This document shows, piece after piece, positions 8,925 through 18,623 of a DNA stretch of 64,000 bases. Source of the stretch: Cellulomonas sp. PhB150 (GTDB lineage: Bacteria; Actinomycetota; Actinomycetes; Actinomycetales; Cellulomonadaceae). Position 1 is the stretch's first letter. The number at the start of each line of letters is the position of its first letter. A program made the position numbers and the translations under genes. The stretch is from assembly GCF_003755175.1 (NCBI RefSeq), contig NZ_RKHX01000002.1:310001-374000 (forward strand), read 5' to 3'. A model generated the notes under the pieces. It was not told where the DNA came from. It saw only the letters and a program-made list of their open reading frames with translations, and did no database searches.

Positions 8925-9578
8925 TCAGGTGAGCACGTTCACCGCACGGGCGAGGACGACGGCGAACGTGGCCAGAGACACGGTGGACTGCCAGGCCATG
9001 AGCATCTTCGCCGTGCGGGTCAGGGGCATCGTGTCCGTCGGGGAGAAGGCGACGCCGTTGGTGATCGCGACGTACAGGTAGTCGAGGAAGCGCGGCTGCC
9101 AGCTGTCGAACTGGTCCGAGTACTCGCGGATCGCGTCCTGCGTGAACCAGAACGAGGTCAGCTCCACGTCCGGCAGCGCGCGGCCGTCCGGACCGCCCCG
9201 GTCCACCTGCCAGAACAGCAGTGCGAAGCCGACGGTCAGGACGACGAGGATCTGCAGCCCTTCCGCGAGCAGCTGCTGGACGCTCACGGGCCGGACGGTG
9301 ATCACGTCGGTGATGAGCAGCGCCGCCGACGTCGTCCCGGACACCACGATGACGAGCGCGAGGGCGTAGCGCAGCAGCCCCGCACGCCGCCTGGAGATCC
9401 CCAGCAGGCCGTCGCCGACGAGCAGCGCCGCCGCGAGCAGCACCTCGAGCACGGGGACCAGCAGCAACGGGCCGAGGACGATCCGGTCCCGCATGAGCAC
9501 CTGAGCGGCCACGGCGACGGCGACTGCTGCGAGCGGCGCGAGGCGTGCGCTGGCCGATGCGTACCGTTCCGGCGCCAT
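8925..9578 (-). CDS. Multi-pass membrane protein, possibly DUF1345-like
   Basis: A 217-residue membrane protein with about five hydrophobic helices. A conserved stretch FLDYLYVAITNGVAFSPTDT followed by PLTRTAKMLMAWQS and VVLARAVNVL closes it; this pattern occurs in a family of actinobacterial membrane proteins often annotated DUF1345 or ion-channel-like. I infer pore-like topology from the resemblance but cannot assign transport. The ATG at 9578 has GGGGG a few bases upstream; the open frame continues further but without conserved-looking sequence. Confidence 0.7.
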   Translation of the reverse strand: MAPERYASASARLAPLAAVAVAVAAQVLMRDRIVLGPLLLVPVLEVLLAAALLVGDGLLGISRRRAGLLRYALALVIVVSGTTSAALLITDVITVRPVSVQQLLAEGLQILVVLTVGFALLFWQVDRGGPDGRALPDVELTSFWFTQDAIREYSDQFDSWQPRFLDYLYVAITNGVAFSPTDTMPLTRTAKMLMAWQSTVSLATFAVVLARAVNVLT

Positions 9579-10048
9579 GCGACCCCCGTCCCGTTCGGCA
9601 CCGCCAGGCGTCGACGAAGCGGCCACCGGTGCTGTGCCGACCGAGCGTCGCACCGGCCGTGCGGGCGCTGCATCACCCCATCGGGGTGAAACCCCGCGGG
9701 TCCCGGCACGTGGTCGAGCGTCGGCCACGGCAGACGTCACGCTGGCGCTGCACCCCCGGCAGAGCATGACGCACACACCGTCATCGCTCAGCCGCTCGCT
9801 CGTGTGGCTCGCGCGCGAGTGGCGCCGGTCGACCTGGGACGGCTTCGTGGTCGTCGTCGGCGGGTCGGTTGCTCTTGGCTGGCTCGTTGCGGGGCGGCCA
9901 GGAGTTGTGATCGGCGGTGCTCTGGCGCTGCTGGCGGCGGTCGTAGGAGCGAGCATCCGGGCGGCGCGGCTCGTGGCGCTTCAGCTGCGGAGCGGTCGAG
10001 CAGCTGCTCGTTCGTGCATGGGGCTGGGCGCGGTGGGACGATCGACCG
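9579..10048. other. 470-bp region without a secure gene
   Basis: The 5' part holds the promoter region of the minus-strand membrane-protein gene and a small hairpin (CACCCC-atc-GGGGTG, 9674-9688). The 3' part may encode a two-TM peptide on the plus strand (listed separately). I see no RNA gene, repeat or IS end. Confidence 0.5.
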
Positions 10049-10296
10049 GTGGCCGAAGACCAGGGGGGACGCAGGTTCAGACCGAATCTGTTGCGGTGGG
10101 TGCATGCCGTCATTGCCCTCGTGTTTGCCGGGCTCGCCGTGGCCGAGGGGCGCTGGCTCTGGTGGGCTCTCGCGGTGGCGTACGCGGCCCTCGCGGTGTG
10201 GGCGCACGTGCAGTACCGACGACTCAGGCGGGCGTCGCCCGAGTGACACGAGTGTCGAGGCGTAGGACGGCCGACGTGCAGAGGCGTGTGCGATAG
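9766..10296 (+). CDS. Possible broken two-TM small protein ORF
   Basis: From ATG 9766 the first ~90 residues look like a real two-helix membrane protein: SLSRSLVWLAREWRRSTWDG, then two hydrophobic helices at about 24-40 and 43-60. After about residue 90 the frame becomes Arg/Gly-rich low-complexity sequence and runs through the better-supported gene at 10049-10246 in another frame. If real, it has probably lost its stop by frameshift, or ends elsewhere. No ribosome site is visible. It may be a decayed relative of the two small genes downstream. Confidence 0.25.
   Translation: MTHTPSSLSRSLVWLAREWRRSTWDGFVVVVGGSVALGWLVAGRPGVVIGGALALLAAVVGASIRAARLVALQLRSGRAAARSCMGLGAVGRSTGGRRPGGTQVQTESVAVGACRHCPRVCRARRGRGALALVGSRGGVRGPRGVGARAVPTTQAGVARVTRVSRRRTADVQRRVR
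10026..10060 (+). repeat. Upstream copy of duplicated leader (270 bp apart)
   Basis: A 20-bp segment (10026-10045) is identical to 10296-10315, and the first 12 bp of the following genes (GTGGCCGAAGAC at 10049 and 10319) are also identical, with only a few differing bases between. The repeat is in direct orientation and marks a tandem gene duplication. Confidence 0.85.
10049..10246 (+). CDS. Small two-TM membrane protein, copy 1
   Basis: A 65-residue protein from GTG. The start VAEDQGG is followed by a basic stretch, FRPNLLRWVHAVIALVFAG as helix 1, a short EGRW turn, WALAVAYAALAVWAHVQ as helix 2 and a basic tail YRRLRRASPE. It is paralogous to the next gene: same start codons, same leader, the pattern W.+.A+.ALV, and the same tail YRR(L/F)(R/M)RA.P(D)E. 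Function unknown; probably a small membrane hairpin with both ends in the cytoplasm. Confidence 0.65.
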   Translation: MAEDQGGRRFRPNLLRWVHAVIALVFAGLAVAEGRWLWWALAVAYAALAVWAHVQYRRLRRASPE

Positions 10297-10330
10297 GGCG
10301 CGGTGGGACGATCGATGCGTGGCCGAAGAC
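10296..10330 (+). repeat. Downstream copy of duplicated leader
   Basis: Second copy of the 20-bp leader (10296-10315) plus the GTG start region of the second small gene. Because the same bases precede both starts, they may carry the translation or transcription start signals. Confidence 0.85.
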
Positions 10331-10522
10331 ACCTGGTTGAAGCGCGTGGCGCGCCCCAAGGTGACGCGGTGGGTGTATGCCGCGCTCGCGCTCGTGGTCG
10401 TGTTGGTCGCCGCGGTGGATGGCGGGGTGGTGTTGTGGGTCGGCGCGGTCGTGTTCGCGGTATCGGCGTTGACGAGGCACGTGCTGTATCGCCGGTTCAT
10501 GCGGGCAGCGCCCGACGAGTGA
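10319..10522 (+). CDS. Small two-TM membrane protein, copy 2
   Basis: A 67-residue paralogue of the preceding gene, from GTG 10319. VAEDTWLKRVARPKVTRWVYAA leads into helix 1 (ALALVVVLVAAV), then GGVVLWVGAVVFAVSAL as helix 2 and the tail HVLYRRFMRAAPDE. An open frame extends 11 codons upstream, but the duplicated leader fixes the shared GTG as the likelier start. Its function is unknown. The next 153 bp to the tRNA gene show no gene I can support. Confidence 0.65.
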   Translation: MAEDTWLKRVARPKVTRWVYAALALVVVLVAAVDGGVVLWVGAVVFAVSALTRHVLYRRFMRAAPDE

Positions 10523-10675
10523 CCGCGCCAACACAGCGCCGGGGGCCGCGACGACGGCTACGGCAGTCATCACGTAGCGGTGGCTCATGGGTTCCGCGGC
10601 AAGAGGCCGTGGTCGCTTGCCGACCTCGAGCGGATCGCCGAGCAGTTCGGGCATGGACGTCGAGAAGTGGCGAGG

Positions 10676-10748
<73 letters not shown>

Positions 10749-10870
10749 GTGGGCCGAGGCCCCGGATCAGCGTAGTGGGCGAGTGGCGTGAGGTCCGGAC
10801 TGCCCGACTCGTGCCCGTTCGACCGCGTGGCGCGTTTGGCCTGGTCAGGTCCGACCCTGAGAATGACCCT

Positions 10871-12607
10871 GTGAGCGTTCAGCCGGGGACAGCGTCGGCG
10901 CCGCCGGCCCGTGGACCGGTGCCGGGGCGTCACTCTGCCGACGACCCGCGCTCGGTGCTCGCGCGGCCGCTCGCGGCGACCTCCCTGCTCGACGCCGTCA
11001 AGGACCTGCGGCGAGACGTCGCGGTCACCCAGTTCCCGCTCACGATCGACGGGACCGAGGCGGCCACCGCCTCGCGTGACCGGCTGCTCGACCAGCTCGA
11101 CGAGCACCTCGTCCCCCGCCTGACCGAGCTGTCCGCGCCCGCCGTCGTGGTGGTCGCGGGGTCGACCGGCGCCGGCAAGTCGACTCTGGTGAACTCGCTG
11201 GTGGGGGCCGAGGTCAGCAGCGCGGGCGTGCTGCGGCCGACGACCCGTCGGCCGGTCCTGGTGCACCACCCGCTGGACGCCGAGCTGCTCTCGCACCACC
11301 CCGTGCTCGAGTCGGTCGAGGTCGTCGCCGACGAGCACGTGCCGCGCGGCATCGCACTGCTCGACGCGCCGGACCTGGACTCCGTGCTCGAGTCCAACCG
11401 CGAGTCCGCCCACCGCCTGCTCGAGGCCGCCGACCTGTGGCTCTTCGTCACGACGGCCGCCCGGTACGGCGACGCGCTGCCGTGGCGGGTGCTCGAGGGG
11501 GCTGTCGAGCGCGGCGCGTCGATCGCGATGGTGCTCAACCGGGTGCCGAGCGACTCGCTGCCGACCGTGCGCGGTGACCTGCTGAGCCGTCTGCGCGCCC
11601 ACAGGCTCGAGGGGTCGCCGCTGTTCGTGGTGCCGGACATGGGGCCGCACGAGGGTCTGCTGGCCCCGGCCGCCGTCGCCCCGATCCACCGGTGGCTGAC
11701 GATGCTCGCGGGGCCCGACCGGGCGCGCACCGTCATCGGCCGCACGCTGCGCGGCTCGCTCAGCTCGCTGCGCGAGTGGGTCGAGGAGCTCGCCGAGGCC
11801 GTCCAGGGCCAGGCCGACGCGGCCTCGACGCTCGCCCGAGCCATCGACGACGCCCTCGAGACGCCCGCGCAGGCTGCCGCCGAGGCGATCCGCGCAGGCG
11901 GAGTCGCCGACGGGCCCGTCCGTGCGCGCTGGGCGGAGCTCAGTGCCGACGGTGGGCCGCTGCACGGGGTCGTCAGCTCGTCGGGCAAGGTGCGCGGGTC
12001 CGGGCGGACCGGTCGTGCCCGGGCACTGGCCGTCGCGCCCCTGAGCGCCGACCTGACCCGGTCGACGGCGGCCGCGCTCGCGGACGCCGGTGCGCGCACC
12101 GAGGTGTCGTTGCGCTCGGTGCTGACCAGCAAGGACGCGCCTGCGGGCGGCGCCTCCCTCGCAGCGGCGTGGCCGCGCGACGGTGCCGCGTCGCGCCGGA
12201 CCGCCGCCGCCGAGCTCGCCGCGCGCGGCTGGACCGCGCAGGGCCCACGCGTCGTGCGTGCGGGCCTGGCGGCGAAGCCGGACGACGAGGTCGCGGGCCG
12301 CGCCCTGGCACGCGTGGAGAAGGGCCGCGCCAAGGCGGTCAAGGCGCTCGGCGAGGACGGTCTGGCCGCCGTCGCGCTGACCGGTGCCTCCGGGGTCACG
12401 GAGGCCGCGACCCTGCTCGTCGCGCTGCTCGGACCCACCGGGCAGCGGATGATCGACGACCTCGTGCTGGACCTGGCCGACCGCGCGACCGCCCAGGCGC
12501 GCCTCGAGCGCACCGCCGTCGGCGAGATCCTGGCCGACCCCGACCTGGCCGACGACGCGGCCGCCCGCCTGCGGCTGCGCCTGGCCGTCCTCAAGGGGCT
12601 GACATGA
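10871..12607 (+). CDS. Dynamin-like/YfjP-type GTPase A (cassette 1)
   Basis: A 578-residue P-loop GTPase, first gene of cassette 1. G1 is GSTGAGKS (about 97-104) behind AVVVVA; GVLRPTTRRPVLVHH includes the switch I Thr; G3 reads DAPDLDS in place of DxxG; the G4 position is the degenerate NRVP. ADLWLFVTTAARYGDALPW is a hallmark shared with the paralogue at 16740. The C-terminal half is helical, with a moderately hydrophobic stretch (GLAAVALTGASGVTEAATLLVALLG, split here by residues near 520). By family it should be a membrane-associated mechanochemical or septal GTPase; that is inference. The GTG start removes a low-complexity extension. It overlaps GTPase B by ATGA. Confidence 0.8.
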   Translation: MSVQPGTASAPPARGPVPGRHSADDPRSVLARPLAATSLLDAVKDLRRDVAVTQFPLTIDGTEAATASRDRLLDQLDEHLVPRLTELSAPAVVVVAGSTGAGKSTLVNSLVGAEVSSAGVLRPTTRRPVLVHHPLDAELLSHHPVLESVEVVADEHVPRGIALLDAPDLDSVLESNRESAHRLLEAADLWLFVTTAARYGDALPWRVLEGAVERGASIAMVLNRVPSDSLPTVRGDLLSRLRAHRLEGSPLFVVPDMGPHEGLLAPAAVAPIHRWLTMLAGPDRARTVIGRTLRGSLSSLREWVEELAEAVQGQADAASTLARAIDDALETPAQAAAEAIRAGGVADGPVRARWAELSADGGPLHGVVSSSGKVRGSGRTGRARALAVAPLSADLTRSTAAALADAGARTEVSLRSVLTSKDAPAGGASLAAAWPRDGAASRRTAAAELAARGWTAQGPRVVRAGLAAKPDDEVAGRALARVEKGRAKAVKALGEDGLAAVALTGASGVTEAATLLVALLGPTGQRMIDDLVLDLADRATAQARLERTAVGEILADPDLADDAAARLRLRLAVLKGLT

Positions 12608-14055
12608 GCGACTCCGAGATCCTGGAGGCGCGCGTCGACGCGCTCGTGCGCGCGACCGAGCTGGGCGGCGACCGGCTCGACCCGTTGGTCGTCGAGAAGG
12701 CCTCGACCGAGGTCGCGGGCGTGCGCGAGCGGCTCGCCCTCGGCGTCGACCACACCGTCGTCGCGCTCGTGGGCGGGACGGGGTCGGGCAAGTCGAGCCT
12801 GTTCAACGCCGTCTCGGGCCTGAAGTTCGCCGACGTCGGCGTCCGCCGGCCGACGACGTCGCAGATCACCGCGTGCGTGTGGGGGAGCGACGCCTCGGCT
12901 CTGCTGGGCTGGCTCGGCGTCGACCCCGAGCGGCGCATCGAGCGCGAGAGCGCGCTGGACGGCGAGTCGCAGGTCGCGCTGCGCGGGCTGGTCCTGCTCG
13001 ACCTGCCCGACCACGACTCGATCGAGCCCGAGCACCGCGAGGTCGTCGACCGGCTCCTGCCGCAGGCCGACCTGCTGGTGTGGGTCGTCGACCCGCAGAA
13101 GTACGCCGACGACGCCCTGCACACGGGCTACCTGCAGCGGCTCGTCGGGCACGAGGCCTCGATGCTGGTCGTGATGAACCAGGTCGACACCGTGCCACCC
13201 GACGTGCGCGACGAGCTGCTGACCGACGTCGGGCGCCTGCTGGTCGCCGACGGGCTGACCGGCGTTCCCGTGCGGGCCGTCTCCGCGCACACCGGGGCAG
13301 GGATCACCGAGCTGCGCGAGTCGCTCGCCGCGTCCGTCGCGGGGCGCTCGCTCGCAGCGACGCGCGCGTCGGCCGAGGTCGCCGACGCCGCCGCCGCCGT
13401 GTCGTCGCAGGTGGGCGAGCGCGAGCCCGTGGCACTGTCCGTGACCGGGGTCGTCGACACGTTGGCCTCGGCCGCCGGGCTGCCGGCCGTGGCCGCCGCC
13501 GTGGGCGCCGCGAGCAGCGGCCGCGAGGCGACCATGCCGTCGCCCGGGCCCGTGCAGGTGCACTCCGTGGGCCTCGCGCGCTCGGCCTGGCTCGAGCCGC
13601 TCGTCTCCGGCCTGCCGACGCGGTGGGCCGCGGACCTCGACGCGCGCGTCGCGCCCGCGGCGGAGATCGGCGTCGCGGTCGCGACCACGCTCTCGCAGAT
13701 CACCATCGCCGCGCGGCGGTCCGTGGCCGCAGTGGTGCTCACGGTCGCGGCCGTGGTGCTCGGGGTGCTCGCGCTCATGGTCGCGGCGCTCGCGGTCGGC
13801 ACGCTCGTCGGCGACGGGGACAGCTACGGGTGGGCCCCGGTGGTCGCGATCGTGCTGGCCCTGGGTGCGGTGGCGTGCGTGCTGGCCGCGTCCGCGGCGC
13901 GGCGGGCCGCCGGACGACGACGCGGCGAGGCGACCCTGCGCGACGGCCGCGCCGCCATCGAAGGGGTCGCGCGCTCGCTCCTCCTCGAGCCCGCGCAGGA
14001 CGTGCTCGGCGAGCACCGCCAGGTGCGCGAGCTCGTCGCCACGGCCCGCGGCTGA
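12604..14055 (+). CDS. YfjP-type membrane GTPase B (cassette 1)
   Basis: A 483-residue partner of the preceding gene, joined by a 4-bp ATGA overlap. G1 is GGTGSGKS at 57-64, switch I is in VRRPTTSQ, G3 is DLPDHDS, followed by ADLLVWVVDPQKYADDALH, and G4 is NQVD. Two strong TM helices close the protein (about residues 373-400 and 412-436), then a basic helix. Family knowledge: COG3596-like predicted GTPases, related to Era/dynamin. The tight coupling with A suggests an A-B heteromer at the membrane. Its paralogue is at 18620. Confidence 0.82.
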   Translation: MSDSEILEARVDALVRATELGGDRLDPLVVEKASTEVAGVRERLALGVDHTVVALVGGTGSGKSSLFNAVSGLKFADVGVRRPTTSQITACVWGSDASALLGWLGVDPERRIERESALDGESQVALRGLVLLDLPDHDSIEPEHREVVDRLLPQADLLVWVVDPQKYADDALHTGYLQRLVGHEASMLVVMNQVDTVPPDVRDELLTDVGRLLVADGLTGVPVRAVSAHTGAGITELRESLAASVAGRSLAATRASAEVADAAAAVSSQVGEREPVALSVTGVVDTLASAAGLPAVAAAVGAASSGREATMPSPGPVQVHSVGLARSAWLEPLVSGLPTRWAADLDARVAPAAEIGVAVATTLSQITIAARRSVAAVVLTVAAVVLGVLALMVAALAVGTLVGDGDSYGWAPVVAIVLALGAVACVLAASAARRAAGRRRGEATLRDGRAAIEGVARSLLLEPAQDVLGEHRQVRELVATARG

Positions 14056-14194
14056 CGCCGAGCCGACCACAGCCCCCGGTCCCGCCGGCCTCGTCCCCAG
14101 ATCGGGCGCCGCGGCCCACGCAGGTGGCGGCGGACGAGACACGCTCCTTGCCACGAGCCCCGCACCCGCCGGGGCGCCGGCGAAGGAGAGTCAG

Positions 14195-14791
14195 ATGAGC
14201 ACGCAGAGCCTCGACGTCACCGTGGTGGGCTGGATCGGCAGCGACGTCACCCTGTTCCCGGCCCGCGAGGGCCGCCAGGCCTACACGTCGTTCCGGGTCG
14301 CCAGCACGCGACGGTTCTTCGACCGCAGCACCGGGGCGTGGCGCGACGGCCGCACCGAGTGGTTCCGCGTCAAGGTGTGGCGCACCCTCGCGGTCAACGT
14401 CGCCGCGTCCCTGCGCAAGGGAGACCCGATCGTCGCCCACGGGCGGTTGTCCACCGAGGAGTGGGTCAGCGCGGACGGCACGCCGCGCAGCGGGCTCGTG
14501 CTCGAGGCGGTCACGGTGGGTCACGACCTCGCGTTCGGGTCCAGCAACTTCCGCCGCACGATCAACGCGCGGGCGGAGGACGGGCCGACGAACGTCACCG
14601 GGCTGGTCGAGGCGCCCGACGAGGACACGGCCGAGATCAGCGACGGCCCGAGCGAGCGCTTCGTGCCCGCGAACGCCGTCGCAGACGGGTCGGACGACGC
14701 CGAGCAGGACGACCCCGAGCTCGACGCGCTGCGCGAGGGGGACGAGGACGACGCGGACTGGGACGCGCGCGAGCTCGCCACCAGCAGGTGA
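14195..14791 (+). CDS. ssb: Single-stranded DNA-binding protein (second-type SSB)
   Basis: A 198-residue OB-fold protein. LDVTVVGWIGSDVTLFP begins the fold; FRVASTRRFFDRSTGAWRDG, TEWFRVKVWRTLAVNVAASLRKGDPIVAHGRL are typical SSB strands up to about residue 110. The tail is highly acidic (DDAEQDDPELDAL, DEDDADWDARE) but ends ELATSR, not the DDDIPF tip of housekeeping SSB, so this is probably the paralogous SSB that sits beside ettA in Actinobacteria. A strong ribosome site (GAAGGAG) precedes ATG 14195. Confidence 0.9.
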   Translation: MSTQSLDVTVVGWIGSDVTLFPAREGRQAYTSFRVASTRRFFDRSTGAWRDGRTEWFRVKVWRTLAVNVAASLRKGDPIVAHGRLSTEEWVSADGTPRSGLVLEAVTVGHDLAFGSSNFRRTINARAEDGPTNVTGLVEAPDEDTAEISDGPSERFVPANAVADGSDDAEQDDPELDALREGDEDDADWDARELATSR

Positions 14792-14911
14792 TCGCCTAGG
14801 CTGGGGAACCGGCATCCCGCGAGGAAGCCGGCCGGGCGCCCTGGGCGGTCGGGCCGGCGCCTCGTCGGGCGACATCCCCAGCACCCGAGCACCGAGGCGG
14901 ACGAAGAGCCA

Positions 14912-16594
<1,683 letters not shown>

Positions 16595-16610
16595 CGCACG
16601 CACCCAGCAC

Positions 16611-16655
16611 GACGACGGGGAGCGCACCGCTGCGAGCGGGCGCTCCCCGCTGTCG
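16611..16655 (+). terminator. Hairpin terminator after ettA
   Basis: GGGGAGCGC (16617-16625) pairs perfectly with GCGCTCCCC (16640-16648), and flanking GAC/GTC extend the stem. It begins about 20 bp after the ettA stop, separating it from the second GTPase cassette. Confidence 0.65.
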
Positions 16656-16739
16656 TCCCGGCGCGTCGCCACGCCGCTGGCCAGCGCGGACACGCCGTCC
16701 CAACCGGCCCCGGGTCGCCGCACCCAGCACACTGGGCAC

Positions 16740-18623
16740 ATGGACGCACACGATCCCCCGCGGCCGGCGTCGGCGCTGACCGGCTCGCTCGAGGACCTGC
16801 GCACCCGGCTGACCAGCACCCGGCTGCCGCTCGACGTCCCGGGAGCGACCGCCGCGAGGCGCGAGCTGACCCTCGCCGTCGAGCAGCTCGACGACTACGT
16901 CCTGCCCCGTCTGCGCGCTCAGGGAGCGCCGCTGCTCGTCGTCGTGGGCGGGTCCACGGGCGCCGGCAAGTCGACGCTCGTCAACTCGCTGCTCGGCGAG
17001 CACGTCAGCGTCCCGGGCGTGCTGCGGCCCACGACGCGCTCGCCGGTGCTGGCTCACCACCCGCTCGACGCCCGCTGGTTCAGCACCGACCGCGTGCTGC
17101 CCGGGCTGGCGCGCGTCACGTCGGACGGCGCGCAGAGCGGGGGAGCGCGCGCGCTGCGGCTCGTCGGCACCGACGCGCTGCCGCAGGGCATGGCCCTGCT
17201 GGACGCGCCCGACATCGACTCGGTCGAGGTCGCGAACCGGGAGCTCGCCGCGCAGCTCCTCGCCGCCGCGGACCTGTGGCTCTTCGTCACCACCGCCGCC
17301 CGCTACGCGGACGCCGTGCCGTGGGAGCTGCTCATCGCCGCGGCCGAGCGGCGCGCGCAGGTCGCGCTCGTCGTCGACCGGGTGGACCCGGGGGCGGAGG
17401 CCGTCGTCGGCGACCTGCGCCGCCTCATGGACGAGCACGGCCTCGGCGGCTCTCCGCTGCTCGCGATCCCCGAGGCGGCACTCGTCGAGGGGCTGCTCCC
17501 GCTCGAGGCGGTCGGCGAGGTCGCGGCGTACCTGTCCGACCTGGGCGCCGACCCGGACGCGCGCGACGCGGTCGTCGGTGCCACCCTCGACGGCGTCGTC
17601 GACGACCTCGTGCGCCGCACGCTGCAGATCGCGGCGGCCAGCGACGCGCAGGTCGAGGCGGACGCGCGCCTGCGCGACGTGAGCCGCCGCTACGCCGACG
17701 ACGCGGTGGCGCGCGTCGCCGCCGCGACGTCCGACGGCTCGCTGCTGCGCGGCGAGGTGCTGGCTCGCTGGCAGGACTTCGTCGGGACCGGCGAGTTCTT
17801 CCGCTCGATCGAGCAGCGCGTCGGGCGAGCCCGCGACGCGGTCGTCGGGTTCTTCCGGGGCAGGCCCGCCCAGGCGCCCGACGTCGAGCAGGCGATCGCG
17901 CACGGGCTCGAGGCGGTGCTGCTCGACGCCATCGACGAGGCCGCCGAGCGCACGTTCGAGTCGTGGCGCGCGGACCCCGCCGGCGCGGGCCTGCTCGTCG
18001 GGCTCGACCTGTCGCGCGGGTCCGGCGCGACGCGCACGGCCGTCGCCGAGCAGATCCGGCTGTGGCAGGGCGACGTGCTGGAGCTCGTGCGGGAGCAGGG
18101 CGCCGACAAGCGCGGGACCGCGCGGGCGCTGTCGTTCGGGCTCAACGGGCTGGGCGTCAGCCTGATGGTGCTCGTCTTCGCCTCCACCGGTGGCCTGACG
18201 GGCATCGAGGTGGGCATCGCGGGTGGCACGGCGGTGGTGGCGCAGAAGCTGCTCGAGGCCGTGTTCGGCGACGAGGCGGTGCGGCGGCTCACGACCTCGG
18301 CGCGCGAGCGGCTCGAGGAGCGGGTCCGCGGGCTGCTCGACGTCGAGGCGGCCCGGTACGTCGGGCAGCTGGACGCGCTCGGCACCGCGACCGGCGAGGG
18401 CAGCGCGCTGCGGGGTGCCGCGGACTCCGTCGAGCGCGCCGCGACGGGCGACCGGGTGGCTCCCGTGCCCGAGCGGGTCCGGACCGTGACCGCCGCGGTG
18501 CAGCTGCGCGGCGCGACCCACTGGCGCGAGCACGGCTCCCAGCCCACGGCCGCCCTGCCCGAGCCGCAGGAGGAGAAGCCGAGCCTGTGGCGCAGGATCT
18601 TCGGACGCCGGGACGAGGCATGA
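16740..18623 (+). CDS. Dynamin-like GTPase A' (cassette 2)
   Basis: A 627-residue paralogue of the gene at 10871. G1 GSTGAGKS at 71-78, switch I in GVLRPTTRSPVLAHH, G3 DAPDIDS, the shared ADLWLFVTTAARYADAVPW, and DRVD at the G4 position. After a long helical stalk (WQDFVGTGEFFRSIEQRVGRARDAV), residues about 465-505 form a clear hydrophobic membrane region (LSFGLNGLGVSLMVLVFAS, then GIEVGIAGGTAVVAQKLL), like the membrane-inserting paddle/TM of bacterial dynamin-like proteins. The C-terminus is Pro/Glu-rich and basic. Overlaps its partner by ATGA. Role in membrane remodelling or division is inferred. Confidence 0.83.
   Translation: MDAHDPPRPASALTGSLEDLRTRLTSTRLPLDVPGATAARRELTLAVEQLDDYVLPRLRAQGAPLLVVVGGSTGAGKSTLVNSLLGEHVSVPGVLRPTTRSPVLAHHPLDARWFSTDRVLPGLARVTSDGAQSGGARALRLVGTDALPQGMALLDAPDIDSVEVANRELAAQLLAAADLWLFVTTAARYADAVPWELLIAAAERRAQVALVVDRVDPGAEAVVGDLRRLMDEHGLGGSPLLAIPEAALVEGLLPLEAVGEVAAYLSDLGADPDARDAVVGATLDGVVDDLVRRTLQIAAASDAQVEADARLRDVSRRYADDAVARVAAATSDGSLLRGEVLARWQDFVGTGEFFRSIEQRVGRARDAVVGFFRGRPAQAPDVEQAIAHGLEAVLLDAIDEAAERTFESWRADPAGAGLLVGLDLSRGSGATRTAVAEQIRLWQGDVLELVREQGADKRGTARALSFGLNGLGVSLMVLVFASTGGLTGIEVGIAGGTAVVAQKLLEAVFGDEAVRRLTTSARERLEERVRGLLDVEAARYVGQLDALGTATGEGSALRGAADSVERAATGDRVAPVPERVRTVTAAVQLRGATHWREHGSQPTAALPEPQEEKPSLWRRIFGRRDEA

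Noticed and set aside
10523..10675. Open frames overlapping the tRNA-Arg gene
   Set aside because: They run through the cloverleaf and have no ribosome site or recognisable sequence; the stretch looks empty.
10930..14154. A 1000-codon minus-strand open frame opposite the GTPase genes
   Set aside because: Low-complexity Arg/Ser/Gly/Ala composition and no motif, while the plus strand shows clear GTPase motifs and ATGA coupling.
14827..14858. Riboswitch or attenuator between ssb and ettA
   Set aside because: Only a 7-bp GC stem with an 18-nt loop is visible, expected by chance at this GC content; no known riboswitch core.
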